Positions 8,487 through 9,971 of a DNA stretch of 9,971 nucleotides are shown here, piece by piece (within the stretch, counting starts at the first letter, position 1; the number at the start of each line of letters is the position of its first letter). The stretch is from Deltaproteobacteria bacterium (GTDB lineage Bacteria; Myxococcota_A; UBA796; UBA2385), in contig CANHON010000154.1 in the NCBI GenBank assembly GCA_947462115.1, positions 1 to 9,971 on the forward strand. Direction: 5' to 3'. The notes under the pieces were generated by a model. That model was not told the DNA's origin, searched no databases, and worked only from the letters and a program-made list of their open reading frames with translations. The position numbers and the translations under genes were made by a program.

Positions 8487-9971
8487 TCGGGCGCCCCCGC
8501 CAGCAGCGCGAGCAGCTCGGCCTCGTCGATCACCCGCACCTTGAGCGCGACGGCCTTCTCGAGCTTGGAGCCGGCGTCGGCCCCGGCCACGACGAGGTCG
8601 GTCTTCTTGGAGACCGAGCCGCTGACCTTGGCGCCCGCCTGCTCCAGCAGCGCCGAGGCAGCGGTGCGCGAGAGCGTCGGCAGGGTCCCGGTGAGCACCA
8701 CCGTCTTGCCCAACAGCGGCCCCTCCGCGGGCGCGGCCGGCCGGACCTCCGGCTCAAAACGCACCCCCGCCGCCTGCAACCGGGCGAGCTCGGACTGGTG
8801 CCGCGGATCGGCGAAGAACTCGAGGACGCGCCGCGCCACGTCTTTTCCGACGCCGTCCACGCCGAGGAGCGCGGCCTCATCGGCGGCGGCCAGCGCGCCG
8901 AGGCTGCCGAAGGCCCGCGCGAGGTCCCGGGCCGTGGCCTCCCCCACCAGCGGCACCCCGAGGCCGAACAGCGCCCGGGCCAAGGGCCGCGCCTTGCTGG
9001 CCTCGATCGCCGCGACGACGTTCTGCGCGCTCTTTTCGCCCATGCGGTCGAGCCCCATCAGGGCCTCGGCCGACAGCGCAAACAGATCGCTGGGGCTGCG
9101 CACGAGGCCCTTGTCGACCAGCTGCTTGACCAGCTTCTCGCCCAAGCCCTCGATGTCCATCGCCAGCCGACCGGCGAAGTGCTGCAGGGCGGCCTCAAGC
9201 TGGGCCCGGCAGCCGAGCCGGTTGGGGCAGCGCCAGGTGATCTTGTCGGGCTCGTCCGGGTTCGCCTCGCGGTCGAGGGCGGTGTCGCAGACCGGGCAGC
9301 GCTCGGGGAAGGCCACCGCCGGCCGGTCGGCGCGCTCCGGCTCGTCGATGACGGCGTCCACGCGCGGGATCACGTCGCCGGCTCGGTAGATCTCCACGAG
9401 GTCACCAAGCCGCAGCCCGCCCAAGAACTCCGGCTTGTTCCGCATCTGCTGCTCGTTGTGCAGCGTTGCGTTGCGCACCGTGACCCCGGCCACCCGCACC
9501 GGCGCCAGCACCGCCACCGGGGTCACCACCCCGCTGCGGCCCACCGAGAAGTCCACCCGGTCGAGGCGGGTCCGGGCCCGGGCCGCCGGGTACTTATAGG
9601 CCACCGCCCAGCGCGGGCTGCGGGTCAAGAAGCCGAGCTCCTCCTGCAGGGCCACCTCGTCGACCTTGACGACCGCACCGTCAATCTCGTAGGGCAGCTC
9701 GGCCCGCGCCGCGCCCAAGGCCTCGATCGCCGCCCAGGCCGCCGCCACCCCGAGGCAGCGCCGGTTGTGCGGGTTGACCTCGAAGCCGAGGTCCTTCAGC
9801 GCGCCGAGCAGGGCGCTGTGGGTCGGGGCCTCGAGGCCCTCGCCCGCCGAGTGGGCGAAGAAGCGCAGCGGCCGCTCGCCGGCGGCGCTGGGGTCGAGCT
9901 GGCGGACCGTGCCGGCGGCGGCGTTGCGCGGGTTCTCAAAGGTCTTGTCGCCGGCCTTGGCCCGGGCCTCG
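8483..9971 (-). CDS. ligA: NAD-dependent DNA ligase LigA, 5' partial
   Basis: LigA seals nicks in duplex DNA during replication and repair using NAD+. The frame stays open to the right edge, so about 175 N-terminal residues, including the Ia domain and the adenylated KxDG lysine, lie outside. A GTG at 9748 is internal. Visible in order on the minus strand: FENPRNAAAGTVRQLDPS (9937-9884) and LPYEIDGAVVKVDEVALQ (about 9694-9641) of the adenylation domain; the OB fold with VGRSGVVTPVAVLAPV and VRNATLHN; RAGDVIPRV; a four-Cys zinc finger (CPVC... to ...CPNRLGC, 9298-9209; spacing 2-19-5, some five residues longer than E. coli in the middle); helix-hairpin-helix repeats (about 9166-8806, MGEKSAQNVVAAI, VGEATARDLA, VDGVGKDVA); and a C-terminal BRCT domain (about 8719-8486, LGKTVVLTGTLPTLSR, SVSKKTDLVVAG). 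No break or frameshift is seen. It is read directly into acyP through ATGA. Confidence 0.97.
   Translation of the reverse strand, partial: EARAKAGDKTFENPRNAAAGTVRQLDPSAAGERPLRFFAHSAGEGLEAPTHSALLGALKDLGFEVNPHNRRCLGVAAAWAAIEALGAARAELPYEIDGAVVKVDEVALQEELGFLTRSPRWAVAYKYPAARARTRLDRVDFSVGRSGVVTPVAVLAPVRVAGVTVRNATLHNEQQMRNKPEFLGGLRLGDLVEIYRAGDVIPRVDAVIDEPERADRPAVAFPERCPVCDTALDREANPDEPDKITWRCPNRLGCRAQLEAALQHFAGRLAMDIEGLGEKLVKQLVDKGLVRSPSDLFALSAEALMGLDRMGEKSAQNVVAAIEASKARPLARALFGLGVPLVGEATARDLARAFGSLGALAAADEAALLGVDGVGKDVARRVLEFFADPRHQSELARLQAAGVRFEPEVRPAAPAEGPLLGKTVVLTGTLPTLSRTAASALLEQAGAKVSGSVSKKTDLVVAGADAGSKLEKAVALKVRVIDEAELLALLAGAPE

Noticed and set aside
8238..9389. 383-codon plus-strand frame opposite acyP/ligA
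   Set aside because: Ser/Ala/Arg-rich shadow; LigA and AcyP are unambiguous on the other strand.

Overview
The window is a GC-rich (about 70% by eye), densely coding bacterial chromosome segment holding eight protein genes, all with housekeeping-type annotations. I see no insertion sequence, phage gene, CRISPR array, tRNA or rRNA. The gene set (LpoA-like periplasmic-binding protein, ThiL, two CorC/HlyC membrane proteins, a DnaK paralog, TrmJ, acylphosphatase, LigA) points to a Gram-negative bacterium. The high GC, an accessory DnaK and a TTGAC/GTGGTAGAA-type promoter fit a myxobacterium-like (former deltaproteobacterial) lineage. That placement is inference; no phylogenetic marker was compared.

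Layout. The left part (1-5466, + strand) starts inside a gene for a TPR plus type-1 periplasmic-binding protein (LpoA-like), cut by the window edge. After 79 bp come thiL (thiamine-phosphate kinase) and two tandem CNNM/CorC-type membrane proteins. These three overlap each other by 7 and 4 bases, so they look like one translationally coupled unit. A 124-bp gap (5467-5590) follows, with possible hairpins, a candidate sigma70-type promoter that carries a 7-bp inverted repeat in its spacer, and a tandem 9-mer. It leads into a 611-residue DnaK paralog whose last codons overlap the TTG start of a TrmJ-family RNA methyltransferase. On the right (8184-9971, - strand) an acylphosphatase and NAD-dependent DNA ligase (cut by the right edge) converge on trmJ; ligA is upstream and its stop overlaps the acyP start as ATGA.

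How the genes work together. The CNNM pair is probably a divalent-cation (Mg2+) or membrane-stress module, and its two members may work as a pair. ThiL makes thiamine diphosphate. TrmJ modifies tRNA, LigA seals DNA nicks, and AcyP hydrolyses acyl phosphates. No common pathway is evident, so the overlaps look like compact-genome operon packing.

The most unusual item is the DnaK paralog. Its ATPase domain and beta substrate-binding domain look intact, but the helical lid is replaced by a Pro/Ala/Glu-rich linker of about 90 residues ending in an aromatic, possibly membrane-binding tail. I found no convincing wholly new multi-gene system here.
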